Below are positions 52,672 through 61,695 of a stretch of 64,000 nucleotides of DNA, one piece after another. How positions within the stretch are numbered: position 1 is the stretch's first letter; the number at the start of each line of letters is the position of its first letter. The stretch spans positions 62,001-126,000 of the forward strand of contig JAMPDJ010000003.1 of the NCBI GenBank assembly GCA_023665805.1. The letters are read 5' to 3'. Made by a program: the position numbers and the translations under genes. Origin of the DNA: Bacteroides sp. (GTDB lineage Bacteria; Bacteroidota; Bacteroidia; Bacteroidales; Bacteroidaceae). Below the pieces are notes generated by a model. It was not told the origin of the DNA. It did no database searches and worked only from the letters and a program-made list of their open reading frames with translations.

Positions 52672-55494
52672 TCACCTGATTAACATTCCGTCCAGATAAT
52701 GCGAGGTGTACCCTACCCCGGCACGAACCAACTCCTCTGGAGTACCGGAAAAAAGAACCTGTCCGCCACGACGGCCTCCATCTGGTCCCATCTCTATCAG
52801 ATAGTCTGCACACTTTATAACGTCCAGATTATGCTCCACGATAACGACGGTGTTGCCCTTGTCCACTAAACGATTCAGAACGGAAAGCAGCACATTGATA
52901 TCCTCGAAGTGCAGGCCTGTAGTGGGCTCATCCAATATATATAACGTACGACCTGTATCGCGTTTGGCAAGTTCAGTAGCCAGTTTTACGCGTTGGCTTT
53001 CGCCTCCAGATAGCGTGGTACTGGGCTGCCCCAACTTGATATAACCAAGACCTACGTCCTGGAGAACCTTAATCTTCTGCAGGATGTTGGGTTGGTTTTC
53101 AAAGAATTCCACGGCTTGATTCACCGTCATGTCCAATATGTCCGCTATGCTTTTGCCACGGAAACGGACCTCCAGGGTCTCACGATTGTAACGCTTGCCA
53201 CGGCACTCTTCACATGGCACCATCACATCTGGAAGGAAATTCATCTCAATGCTCCTGTAACCATTGCCTAAGCATGTTTCACAACGTCCACCCTTTACAT
53301 TGAATGAAAAACGCCCCGGCTTATAACCGCGTATCTTGGCCTCAGGCAAGTCAACAAAAAGGTTACGTATGTCATTGAAAACATTGGTATAGGTTGCAGG
53401 ATTACTTCGAGGAGTGCGTCCAAGCGGGGTCTGATCCACATCCACCACCTTGTCGATGTTCTCCAACCCATCAATTGAATCATATGGCAAAGGATCCACC
53501 AAAGAACGATAGAAGTGTTGAGAAAGAATCGGGTGTAAGGTATCATTGATGAGGGTACTCTTTCCAGAACCGCTGACACCTGTAACGCATATAAGCGTTC
53601 CCAAAGGAAAACTGACCGTAATGTTCTGCAGATTATTACCTTTGGCACCATGTATTGTAATGAATTTCCCATTGCCTTCACGCCGCATGACAGGAACCTC
53701 TATACGCAGGTCACCGGAAAGATATCGGCTCGTAAGGGTGGCGGCTTTCAGCATATTGGGATAGGTTCCCTGGTACACGACATTGCCCCCTGCACGCCCA
53801 GCACGTGGACCGATATCCACAATCCAATCGGCATTCTCCATCATTTCCTGATCATGTTCCACTACAATGACAGTATTGCCGATGTCGCGCAAGGCCTTGA
53901 GCGAAGAAATCAATCGGCTATTATCTTTTTGATGCAACCCTATGGATGGTTCATCGAGGATATACAGCACATTCACCAACTGAGACCCTATTTGGGTAGC
54001 CAGACGAATGCGTTGGCTTTCACCACCGCTGAGAGATACGCTGGTGCGGGAAAGCGACAGGTAATCCAAGCCGATATCCAAAAGGAAATGCAAGCGCGTA
54101 CGTATCTCTTTCAATATCTCAGGCGCTACCTTACGTTGATAATCCGTAAGATGGTCCTCTATAGTAGACAACCATGCGTACAGTTCTCCCAACTCCATAT
54201 CAGCAAGCTGAGCTATATTCTTGTCTGCTACAAAAAAGTGCAGAGCCTCGCGTTTGAGACGCTGCCCATGGCATTCCGGACAGACTGTGGTACGATTGAA
54301 CTGCTCTGCCCACTTCTGAGCCGAAGCACCCATATCTGAATCCTGCATTTGATTGATGTACTTCACCAAGCCATCATAATCAGTAAAATAGTCGCTTGAC
54401 GTATGTGCGATGGCTGCCGGTATGCGCAAACGCTCGGAACAACCGTGTAATATCTCCGACAAAACCTCTCCGCCAATCTTTCCCACTGGAGTATCCAAAG
54501 TGTAGCCATTTCGTTCGAGTAGTGTCTGTATCTGCCAAAATATCAATGTCTGACGTGCCTTGCCCAAAGGAGCTATGCCACCGTTGCGAACAGACAAGCT
54601 ATGATCAGGAAAAATTTTATCTTCATCAATCAACGAAACGTATCCCAAACCTTTACATCGTGGACAGGCTCCTTGGGGAGAATTGAAAGAAAAATCATGC
54701 GGAGCAGGGTCGCGATAGGCTATTCCGCTGGTAGGACACATGAGACGCTTACTATAATGCCTCACCTCATCATTGTCCACATTCAATAACAGGATGAGAC
54801 CACTTCCTTGCTGCATGGCCACGGAAACACTCTGTCGGAGACGGTCATAGTCCTTGCGTGCCACACGCAATTTATCCACCACCACCTCTATGTCGTGATT
54901 CTTGTAACGATCCAACTGCATATCCGGCAACAATTCCTCCATCTCACCGTCTATACGGGCATACAAATAGCCTTTTTTACGCACGCTCTCCAATAGCTCA
55001 CGATAATGTCCCTTACGGTTACGGACAATAGGTGCAAGAATATAGACACGAGTGCCTTCATATCTATCCAACAGAAGTTCCACGATCTGTTCTTCCGTAT
55101 ATCGAACCATCTTCTCACCGGTAACATAGGAGCGGGCTTCGCCTACTCTGGCATACAAAAGACGAAGAAAGTCGTATATTTCCGTTGTGGTACCTACCGT
55201 GGAACGTGGATTCCTATTGGTAGTCTTCTGCTCTATGCTTATTACTGGTGACAGACCGCTGACCTTATCAACATCTGGCCGGGACATGCCTCCAAGGAAA
55301 TTACGGGCATAGGCCGAAAATGTTTCTATATATCTGCGTTGCCCTTCGGCATATATGGTATCAAAGGCTAAACTGGACTTGCCCGAACCACTCAGCCCAG
55401 TAATTACAGTGAGCGTTCCGCGTGGAATTTCCACATCCACGTTCTTCAGGTTATGTTCGCGTGCGCCTTCAACTATGATTTTACTGTTTGACAT
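52672..55494 (-). CDS. uvrA: Excinuclease ABC subunit A
   Basis: Damage-recognition ATPase of nucleotide excision repair. The 940 residues contain two ATP-binding modules: Walker A GLSGSGKSSLAFDT and GVSGSGKSTLINDT, and two LSGGESQR signatures. Two zinc modules are visible (CPTSG...CPRCKGLGY, and CETCLGNGYRSIEMNF, then CEECRGKRYN). Start MSNSKIIVEGAREHNLKNVD and length are normal. It is transcribed leftward and not linked to uvrB, which lies at 59.3 kb on the other strand. A 92-bp gap separates it from the sulfatase gene. Confidence 0.97.
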   Translation of the reverse strand: MSNSKIIVEGAREHNLKNVDVEIPRGTLTVITGLSGSGKSSLAFDTIYAEGQRRYIETFSAYARNFLGGMSRPDVDKVSGLSPVISIEQKTTNRNPRSTVGTTTEIYDFLRLLYARVGEARSYVTGEKMVRYTEEQIVELLLDRYEGTRVYILAPIVRNRKGHYRELLESVRKKGYLYARIDGEMEELLPDMQLDRYKNHDIEVVVDKLRVARKDYDRLRQSVSVAMQQGSGLILLLNVDNDEVRHYSKRLMCPTSGIAYRDPAPHDFSFNSPQGACPRCKGLGYVSLIDEDKIFPDHSLSVRNGGIAPLGKARQTLIFWQIQTLLERNGYTLDTPVGKIGGEVLSEILHGCSERLRIPAAIAHTSSDYFTDYDGLVKYINQMQDSDMGASAQKWAEQFNRTTVCPECHGQRLKREALHFFVADKNIAQLADMELGELYAWLSTIEDHLTDYQRKVAPEILKEIRTRLHFLLDIGLDYLSLSRTSVSLSGGESQRIRLATQIGSQLVNVLYILDEPSIGLHQKDNSRLISSLKALRDIGNTVIVVEHDQEMMENADWIVDIGPRAGRAGGNVVYQGTYPNMLKAATLTSRYLSGDLRIEVPVMRREGNGKFITIHGAKGNNLQNITVSFPLGTLICVTGVSGSGKSTLINDTLHPILSQHFYRSLVDPLPYDSIDGLENIDKVVDVDQTPLGRTPRSNPATYTNVFNDIRNLFVDLPEAKIRGYKPGRFSFNVKGGRCETCLGNGYRSIEMNFLPDVMVPCEECRGKRYNRETLEVRFRGKSIADILDMTVNQAVEFFENQPNILQKIKVLQDVGLGYIKLGQPSTTLSGGESQRVKLATELAKRDTGRTLYILDEPTTGLHFEDINVLLSVLNRLVDKGNTVVIVEHNLDVIKCADYLIEMGPDGGRRGGQVLFSGTPEELVRAGVGYTSHYLDGMLIR

Positions 55495-55712
55495 ATGTAA
55501 GGCAGATGCTGCAAATGGTTAATAAATGAATAACGGGTAATTGATACTTTAGTGTAAAGATGACTCTATCATTGAAAACAAGAATATGTCCCTCGGAAAA
55601 GCAACTGATACAGCTATGGCATGGTAACATATACCGCATACGACTACATTCCAATAGAAGAGCCACAACCATGACTACGATGTCCAAACAGGCATCTTCT
55701 CTCCCCACACTT

Positions 55713-56453
55713 CTATGGTTCCTCGATATAGTCCTCGTTTTTATGCGTGAAGACGTTGATTGCCTTTTTTATGCGATACTTGGTGCCATCCGCCCCTTTG
55801 GCATTGACCACCAGATAGTAAACTCCGTTGCGAACATACTTGCCACCCAAACGGCCATCCCATCCTTCCGCCACATCATCCCAACGGTACAGACATTGCC
55901 CCCAGCGATTGAATACCGAAGCATGAAAATCCACTATGCTTTGGTACTCCTTGGCACGTAATACATCGTTCTGCCCATCTCCATTAGGGGTGAAAGTATT
56001 TGGGAACTTGAGCCTGCTGCTGCTTATAGAGAGACGGAATATGATGGAATCCATCTCATCCGTAGGATACTTCCAAGCCATATTGCCATCTGTGAACGTG
56101 GCTTTTAGACAAACCTTATATTGTCCTTTATGCACGAAATCATAGTCAAGATTTTCTTCCCAACGGTGTACCAACTCAAAGAAATTGTTTCCTTGAGAAC
56201 CGGTCACAGTATCCACATATATGACCCAATCATAGGATACATCCCAACCATCGGCATCCATAGGACACGCCCTAAAGAGGCCATTGAGTGGAGCGTTCTG
56301 TATCTCGGACAATTGCAGATCATCGGGATAGCTGCCACTCAGTATGGCACCTTCCGGCGTGGTGTAGGTAACATCTGGTATGAGCGAAGGCATTGTCTGG
56401 GCTTGACACCCAAGTGGCAGCAACAGACAACCTGTTATATATCGCATGCGCAT
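55713..56453 (-). CDS. Exported protein with T9SS type B sorting domain (gliding-motility-associated C-terminal domain)
   Basis: A 246-residue exported protein. The signal peptide is MRMRYITGCLLLPLGCQAQ; a start two codons later is equally possible. The last 95 residues match the type B C-terminal domain of the type IX secretion system: FPNTFTPNGDGQNDVLRAKE, then FNRWGQCLYRWDDVAEGWDG and YVRNGVYYLVV. The N-terminal 130 residues contain a PKD-like or Ig-like strand pattern (YDWVIYVDTVTGSQGNNFFE) and no enzyme motif. The protein is small for this class, which usually carries long adhesin modules, so it may be a minimal surface protein. It is divergent from the outer-membrane barrel gene. Confidence 0.82.
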   Translation of the reverse strand: MRMRYITGCLLLPLGCQAQTMPSLIPDVTYTTPEGAILSGSYPDDLQLSEIQNAPLNGLFRACPMDADGWDVSYDWVIYVDTVTGSQGNNFFELVHRWEENLDYDFVHKGQYKVCLKATFTDGNMAWKYPTDEMDSIIFRLSISSSRLKFPNTFTPNGDGQNDVLRAKEYQSIVDFHASVFNRWGQCLYRWDDVAEGWDGRLGGKYVRNGVYYLVVNAKGADGTKYRIKKAINVFTHKNEDYIEEP

Positions 56454-56652
56454 GACGTATATTCCTTGTTATATATTTGAGGCCAAAGTTACAAATAAAT
56501 CTTCATTATCCACGCTTTATTCTTCATTTTTGTTTACCTTTGCACATAAGTGGACGATGAAAGACGTGCCATGCATACCATAACGCATTCCAAATCACAG
56601 CATCTCCCAACAACGAGACTTTTTGTCCCTTTCCAATACACAGCAAAGACAT

Positions 56653-57372
56653 ATGAAATACCGTATAATTCAACTACTTTTCCTTCTGACGCTACCCTTG
56701 ATGGCAACGGCACAGGTAGGTAAATACCGCTCCGACTTGGCCATCGGCGTCAACGGCGGTATAATTATGAACAAAATCACCTTTTCGCCACGTGTACAGC
56801 AAGGCATGCCCATAGGGCCGGAAATAGGATTGTCGCTCAGATACACGTGCGAGAAGTATTTTGCAACAGTATGCGCCCTGCAAGCCGAAATCAACTATTC
56901 ACGTCAAGGATGGAACGAGATGGCCGAAAACGGAACCTACAACTATGCACGTACTTTGGACTATGTGCATATTCCATTCATGGCAAGAATGGGGTTCGGA
57001 CGCGAGCGCAAGGGATTCATGGGATATGTCATCCTTGGCCCCGAGATAGGTTTCTGCATAGGAGAAGGTGACAGTCGTACGGGCGAATGGACAGATGAAG
57101 GCCTACCGATGTTTCCAGAGGGACCTACCGCACAATACAACAAAGCCGTTGAAAAAAAATTCGAGTACGGTATTCTGGGCGGTGCAGGTTTGGAATTCAG
57201 CCACCCGCACGTAGGACACTTTGCCATCGAAGGTCGTTACATATTTGGACTGTCAGACATATTCAACAACGGCAAAAAGGATCCGTTCGGACGCTCGGCA
57301 CATTCATCCATCGTGGTCAAAATGTCTTACTTTTGGGACATTAAAAAGACAAAGGGCAAGACCATACGCTAA
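56653..57372 (+). CDS. Outer-membrane beta-barrel protein, PorT-like family
   Basis: A 239-residue protein. I chose ATG 56653, which gives a signal peptide (MKYRIIQLLFLLTLPLMATA); a start ten codons upstream would weaken it. The mature part has alternating strands of an eight-stranded barrel (PF13568-like): LAIGVNGGIIMNKITFSPRV, IGPEIGLSLRYTC, YVHIPFMARMGFG and FAIEGRYIFGLSDIF. Size and N-terminal pattern resemble PorT, an outer-membrane component of the type IX secretion system, and the divergent neighbour is a T9SS client. The assignment to PorT rather than a generic small barrel is an inference. Confidence 0.7.
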   Translation: MKYRIIQLLFLLTLPLMATAQVGKYRSDLAIGVNGGIIMNKITFSPRVQQGMPIGPEIGLSLRYTCEKYFATVCALQAEINYSRQGWNEMAENGTYNYARTLDYVHIPFMARMGFGRERKGFMGYVILGPEIGFCIGEGDSRTGEWTDEGLPMFPEGPTAQYNKAVEKKFEYGILGGAGLEFSHPHVGHFAIEGRYIFGLSDIFNNGKKDPFGRSAHSSIVVKMSYFWDIKKTKGKTIR

Positions 57373-57387
57373 GTCGGCTACCACGGT

Positions 57388-57450
57388 GATATGCAACAGA
57401 CGAGGCAATCAGCGCATAATGCACACTGATTGCCTCGTCTGTTGCATATC
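57388..57450. terminator. 25-bp perfect hairpin between convergent barrel and DUF4293 genes
   Basis: Bases 57388-57412 and 57426-57450 are perfect inverted copies (arm starts GATATGCAACAGACGAGGCA) with a 13-nt loop. There is no T run on either side. It lies 16 bp after one stop codon and 15 bp from the other, so a bidirectional terminator is likely. Confidence 0.7.
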
Positions 57451-57464
57451 TCAATCACATACAC

Positions 57465-57851
57465 TTATCTGAGCCTGTCCAAACTTTTCACCAACATTTC
57501 ATCATGCAGTATGCCACGGAAAGCCAGATATAGCAATATGATATTGACGGCAGGAATGGCAGCCCAAAGACGAGGACGGCAAGTACCTACCAGTCCGTCA
57601 CACTGAATATAGGCAAACGCCACCAACACAGCATACCATCCGACAAGAAGAATGATGCAAAACGTACAAACACGCATTTGTAACGCACGTTGTCTGAACA
57701 GAAATATATCCAACAGTTCCAACACCCCCGTAAAGCCCATTATGGCAGTCAATGCCCAAGAATGGCTTTCCGCAGTGCACTCAAAATACATGCACACCAA
57801 CGTGAGGATAACGCACATTATCAAATAGACAGTCTGGATTCTTTGTAGCAT
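57465..57851 (-). CDS. DUF4293-family membrane protein
   Basis: A 128-residue protein with four hydrophobic helices beginning MLQRIQTVYLIMCVILTLVC. The LQRIQT start and four-helix layout are those of DUF4293, a Bacteroidota-specific family usually found beside the rpoZ-like gene, as here (26 bp downstream of it). Function is unknown. Confidence 0.82.
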   Translation of the reverse strand: MLQRIQTVYLIMCVILTLVCMYFECTAESHSWALTAIMGFTGVLELLDIFLFRQRALQMRVCTFCIILLVGWYAVLVAFAYIQCDGLVGTCRPRLWAAIPAVNIILLYLAFRGILHDEMLVKSLDRLR

Positions 57852-57877
57852 GTCGATTGTCGTATAACGAATAATCC

Positions 57878-58231
57878 TTATGCGTCCTCGTCCAAAGTCG
57901 TATCCTGAACCATCTTACGCCAATGGACACGGCCATGTTCGAACTCATCTATAGCCATGAGAGTAGCCTTGGGCAACCTTTCATAGCGACGGCTTATTTC
58001 AGTTTGTTCGCTGTTTTCAAAGACTTCTTCAAGAGAATCACTGGTGGTTGCGAACTCTTGCAACTTTTGGTTCAACTCCTGTTTGATTTCTGCAGAAATC
58101 TGATTGGCACGCTTGCCGATGATGGCTACGCTTTCATAGATATTACCAGTCTCATCGCAAAGATTCATGATGTCGCGCGTAATAGTGTTGGTAGGTGCCT
58201 TTGTTTTTTTGTAGTCCATATTATATTTCAT
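57878..58231 (-). CDS. rpoZ: RNA polymerase omega subunit-like protein (Bacteroidota RpoZ)
   Basis: A 117-residue soluble protein. The core NTITRDIMNLCDETGNIYES followed by VAIIGKRANQISAEIKQEL matches the omega-type helix and loop of Bacteroidota RpoZ, with its GKRANQI motif. Omega stabilises the beta-prime subunit and affects promoter choice. The start at 58231 is favoured by an upstream AGAAG; an ATG four codons later lacks one. The order bamD-rpoZ-DUF4293, with 45- and 26-bp gaps, is a conserved Bacteroidales cluster. Confidence 0.88.
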   Translation of the reverse strand: MKYNMDYKKTKAPTNTITRDIMNLCDETGNIYESVAIIGKRANQISAEIKQELNQKLQEFATTSDSLEEVFENSEQTEISRRYERLPKATLMAIDEFEHGRVHWRKMVQDTTLDEDA

Positions 58232-58276
58232 TTATCTTCTCGTTACTTACTATTGCTATCTATTGCTGTTTTTATC

Positions 58277-59131
58277 TTAATCCACTATTTCATCCTTGGG
58301 TGCGAACTTGTCCACGAAGTTCTGGCTTTTGTCAAAGATCCGCTCCGCTTCCTTTATATATTTGCTTTCAGGAAAATCATTGGTGAACGCATAATATTCA
58401 TCTATACAGTCACGGTAACGGGAAATACGTTTGAAGTCCACACTTTCCTCTGCCAGCAAAAACTTTGAACGCAATATCATGATAGAAAGTTCTTCGCGTC
58501 GCTCCGGATTAGCATATGGAAAATCGTTCAATGCATTCCGCGCAGTCACAACGCAAGCCTCGTAATTGCTACCACCATACATACAGTTCATCGTATACGA
58601 GCCAAGGTCAAAATACAATTTGGCACTGAGATACTCCTTCTCCACAAGTTTGTCCTGAAGAGCATATATCATTTCCTGGGTACTGGCCTTGATAGAGGTA
58701 TATGGATAAAAGTCGAGAAATTCCTGAAACTCCTTGATGGCCTCATATGTGCTCTGCTGGTCCAAACGCGGATCCGGTGTCATTTTATATAAAGACAAAC
58801 CGCAGTAATAACGTGCATACTCTACGTACTGACCCTTGGGATACACCTGATAATACTTACGAAAATAAAGAGAGGCAGCATCATAGTCCTTGTTGTGGAA
58901 ATTGCTCATCGCAGCCAGATATAGGCTTTCTTCGGCATATGCAGTACCTTTCAGCACAGCAAGAACCTCGGCAAACAGCATGCTGGCCTGTCCGTATTTC
59001 CCCTCCATCAAATAAGACTTGGCCACCTCGTACTTATATTCATAGTCACGGCTGTTCTGCAATGCTGCCAATCGGGTACAAGAACCAAGTACGACAACAA
59101 GCAGGGAGAACAGCAAATAATACTTCTTCAT
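58277..59131 (-). CDS. bamD: Outer membrane assembly lipoprotein BamD
   Basis: A 284-residue lipoprotein of the BAM complex, which inserts beta-barrel proteins into the outer membrane. I chose ATG 59131, which gives a typical lipoprotein signal (LLVVVLGSC, lipidated Cys19). TPR units follow: YEYKYEVAKSYLMEGKYGQA, AEESLYLAAMSNFHNKDYDA, KGQYVEYARYYCGLSLYKM and a C-terminal pair. It is divergent from uvrB and probably co-transcribed with rpoZ and DUF4293. A TACCTTTG box lies about 50 bp upstream (59180-59187, minus strand). Confidence 0.93.
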   Translation of the reverse strand: MKKYYLLFSLLVVVLGSCTRLAALQNSRDYEYKYEVAKSYLMEGKYGQASMLFAEVLAVLKGTAYAEESLYLAAMSNFHNKDYDAASLYFRKYYQVYPKGQYVEYARYYCGLSLYKMTPDPRLDQQSTYEAIKEFQEFLDFYPYTSIKASTQEMIYALQDKLVEKEYLSAKLYFDLGSYTMNCMYGGSNYEACVVTARNALNDFPYANPERREELSIMILRSKFLLAEESVDFKRISRYRDCIDEYYAFTNDFPESKYIKEAERIFDKSQNFVDKFAPKDEIVD

Positions 59132-59280
59132 ACTTCTTAGGATACCAAAGCCGCATATAGCAATGCGATTTTCAGAGTGCAAAGGTAATAAAAATAATAG
59201 ACAAACGAGCACGGCTGGATATTTATTTTGAAGCAAACGATGTGTTTTCCTTTATCTTACACAGCTATTTCAGTTTTTTC

Positions 59281-59312
59281 TTTGGCAGGGACATGGCTAA
59301 TGCGTAACTTTG
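59281..59312 (+). promoter_or_regulatory. Promoter of uvrB, very close to the start codon
   Basis: TTTG (59281-59284), a 20-bp spacer and TAACTTTG (59305-59312) match the Bacteroidota consensus. The ATG is at 59317, only 4 bp after the -7 box, so transcription should begin at or next to the start codon. Confidence 0.75.
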
Positions 59313-59316
59313 CACT

Positions 59317-61344
59317 ATGAATTTCAAACTGACTTCAAAATTTCATCCCACCGGTGACCAACCCGAGGCAATACGCCAACTGACCGAAGGGGTGCTGTCC
59401 GGAATACCGGCACAAGTACTGCTTGGCGTAACGGGAAGCGGAAAAACATTTACCATCGCCAACGTCATTGCCAACGTGGGCAAGCCGACGCTTATTCTGT
59501 CTCACAACAAGACATTGGCGGCACAACTTTATGGGGAAATGAAGCAGTTCTTTCCTGAAAATGCGGTGGAATACTACGTTTCATACTACGACTACTATCA
59601 GCCTGAAGCCTACATCCCCAGTACTGACACATACATTGAAAAAGACCTTGCCATCAACGAGGAGATAGACAAACTACGGTTGGCTGCCACATCGGCCCTG
59701 CTATCCGGCAGGAAGGACGTGATAGTCGTAGGGTCTGTTTCCTGCATATACGGTATGGGCAACCCTCTGACACTTAGCGAGAACAGCATAGATATCAAGG
59801 TAGGACAACATTTGGATCGCAACAACCTCTTGCGCAAACTTATTGCTGCCTTATACGTGCGCAACGATGTGTCACCAAACCGTGGAGAAGTACGTGCCAT
59901 AGGTGACACCGTAGACATATGGCTGGCGTATGCCGACACGGTGCTGAGGGTGACATACTGGGATGACGAAATAGAATCCATACAGGAACTTGAACCACAG
60001 CGCATGCAGCCTGTAACCTCGCTGACGGAGTACCGCATCTACCCGGCCAATCTCTTCATGACCAGCAAGGACACGCAAGAAGCCGCCATACGTCAAATCG
60101 AGATCGATCTGGAGATTCAAACCAAGTATTTTGCCGAGATAGGCAAGATATTCGAGGCCAAACGTTTGGAGGAACGTGTACGTTACGACATTGAAATGAT
60201 AAGAGAGCTCGGCCACTGTTCCGGCATAGAAAACTATTCCCGGTATTTCGATGGCCGCGAGCCAGGGCAACGCCCCTATTGTCTTTTGGATTTCTTCCCG
60301 GATGATTTCCTTCTTGTCGTGGACGAAAGTCATGAGTCCATCCCTCAGATAGGTGCCATGTATGGAGGTGACCAGGCAAGAAAGAAAAACCTGGTGGAAT
60401 ATGGTTTCCGTCTGCCAGCTGCCAAAGACAACAGGCCGCTGACGTTCGAAGAGTTCGAAGAAATGGTTCCTCAGACGATATACGTGTCAGCCACCCCCGC
60501 CGACTACGAACTGGCGAAAAGCGAAGGTATAGTAGTGGAGCAATTGATACGTCCCACAGGATTGCTCGACCCCAAGATTGAAGTACGCCCGTCCCGTAAC
60601 CAGATAGACGATCTGATGGAGGAAATACAGCTGCGAGTAGAAAGACAGGAACGTGTCCTTGTCACCACCATATCCAAACGCATGGCTGAAGAATTGTCGG
60701 AATACTTGCTCAAGCACGACATCCGCACTACATACATCCACTCGGACGTGGACACATTAGAGCGCATCCGCATAATGGATGACCTGCGTAGCGGTATATA
60801 CGATGTACTCGTAGGTGTCAACCTACTGCGCGAAGGCCTTGATTTACCAGAAGTCTCCCTCGTGGCCATTCTGGATGCCGACAAGGAAGGCTTCTTGCGT
60901 AGCCACAGGAGTCTGACACAGACCATAGGCCGCGCCGCCCGCAACGTCAACGGCCTGGCCATCCTCTATGCCGATACCATCACAGGCTCCATGCAGAAGA
61001 CTATAGATGAAACAGAACGCAGACGAGAAAAGCAAATACGCTACAACACGGAGCACGGCATCATCCCAACACAGATAAAAAAGGCCCGAACTATGACAGA
61101 CCTTTTGGAACTACAAAAAGAAAACGGAGACAAGCGTGCATACGTGGAGATGGACACACCTGTACAGAAAGTGGCAGACCCGATTGTGGAATCCATGTCT
61201 CCTAAGCAATTGAAGAAAGCTATCGAAAACACACGCCAACGCATGCAAGATGCCGCCCGCAAATTAGATTTCACATTGGCAGCCCAATTGCGCGACGAGA
61301 TGTTACACATGATGTCCCTATTGGACCAAGAAGAAAAAGACTGA
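59317..61344 (+). CDS. uvrB: Excinuclease ABC subunit B
   Basis: Helicase-like damage-verification subunit of nucleotide excision repair. The 675 residues start MNFKLTSKFHPTGDQPEAIR, colinear with known UvrB N termini. Walker A is GVTGSGKTFTIANV. The beta-hairpin that holds the DNA is YYVSYYDYYQPEAYIPSTD, motif II is LLVVDESHESIPQIG, and QTIGRAARN is motif VI. A UVR motif for UvrC/UvrA contact ends the protein (about 635-670). The gene seems to lack a 5' leader. A MITE copy and a long hairpin follow it. Confidence 0.97.
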   Translation: MNFKLTSKFHPTGDQPEAIRQLTEGVLSGIPAQVLLGVTGSGKTFTIANVIANVGKPTLILSHNKTLAAQLYGEMKQFFPENAVEYYVSYYDYYQPEAYIPSTDTYIEKDLAINEEIDKLRLAATSALLSGRKDVIVVGSVSCIYGMGNPLTLSENSIDIKVGQHLDRNNLLRKLIAALYVRNDVSPNRGEVRAIGDTVDIWLAYADTVLRVTYWDDEIESIQELEPQRMQPVTSLTEYRIYPANLFMTSKDTQEAAIRQIEIDLEIQTKYFAEIGKIFEAKRLEERVRYDIEMIRELGHCSGIENYSRYFDGREPGQRPYCLLDFFPDDFLLVVDESHESIPQIGAMYGGDQARKKNLVEYGFRLPAAKDNRPLTFEEFEEMVPQTIYVSATPADYELAKSEGIVVEQLIRPTGLLDPKIEVRPSRNQIDDLMEEIQLRVERQERVLVTTISKRMAEELSEYLLKHDIRTTYIHSDVDTLERIRIMDDLRSGIYDVLVGVNLLREGLDLPEVSLVAILDADKEGFLRSHRSLTQTIGRAARNVNGLAILYADTITGSMQKTIDETERRREKQIRYNTEHGIIPTQIKKARTMTDLLELQKENGDKRAYVEMDTPVQKVADPIVESMSPKQLKKAIENTRQRMQDAARKLDFTLAAQLRDEMLHMMSLLDQEEKD

Positions 61345-61399
61345 CCAATAAGCGCAAGTCTATCAAATACTATCCTGACACCATAACGACACTGATATA

Positions 61400-61593
61400 T
61401 TTAACCCAAATCGGTCATTAGATTTCCAATCCGTTTTGTCTTTATATTCGTTCGTATTGCAACCGTTTTGTCGAAGGCATAGTGAGACGAAACGGGACGC
61501 AATACGGCGAAGAGAATGTCAAAATGGAGGAAAAGGCAATACAAATCAGCTGATTTGTACAAATGGACGTTCTAATGACCGATTTGGGTTTAA
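61400..61593. mobile_element. MITE-like element, copy 3
   Basis: About 194 bp bounded by TTTAACCCAAATCGGTCATTAG and CTAATGACCGATTTGGGTTTAA inverted repeats. It lacks about 10 bp present in the internal CATAGCGAGCTATG region of copy 2; otherwise the interior is nearly identical. Confidence 0.87.
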
Positions 61594-61600
61594 GGACAAG

Positions 61601-61662
61601 CAAGCACCGCAATAGATGGAAGAAAACATGTTATTGCATCTCCACCTATGTTGCGGTGCTTG
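61601..61662. terminator. Long hairpin between convergent uvrB and purA
   Basis: CAAGCACCGCAA (61601-61612) pairs with TTGCGGTGCTTG (61651-61662), and inside it ATAGATGG pairs with CCACCTAT with one mismatch. There is no T run; a bidirectional terminator is likely from position. Confidence 0.6.
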
Positions 61663-61695
61663 TATACATACCCTCGGAAAGGAAACTAAAATCAC

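Larger units (their letters stand above)
61345..61695. other. 351-bp convergent intergenic region after uvrB
   Basis: It is filled by MITE copy 3 (61400-61593) and a long hairpin (61601-61662). No gene is supported. Confidence 0.65.
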
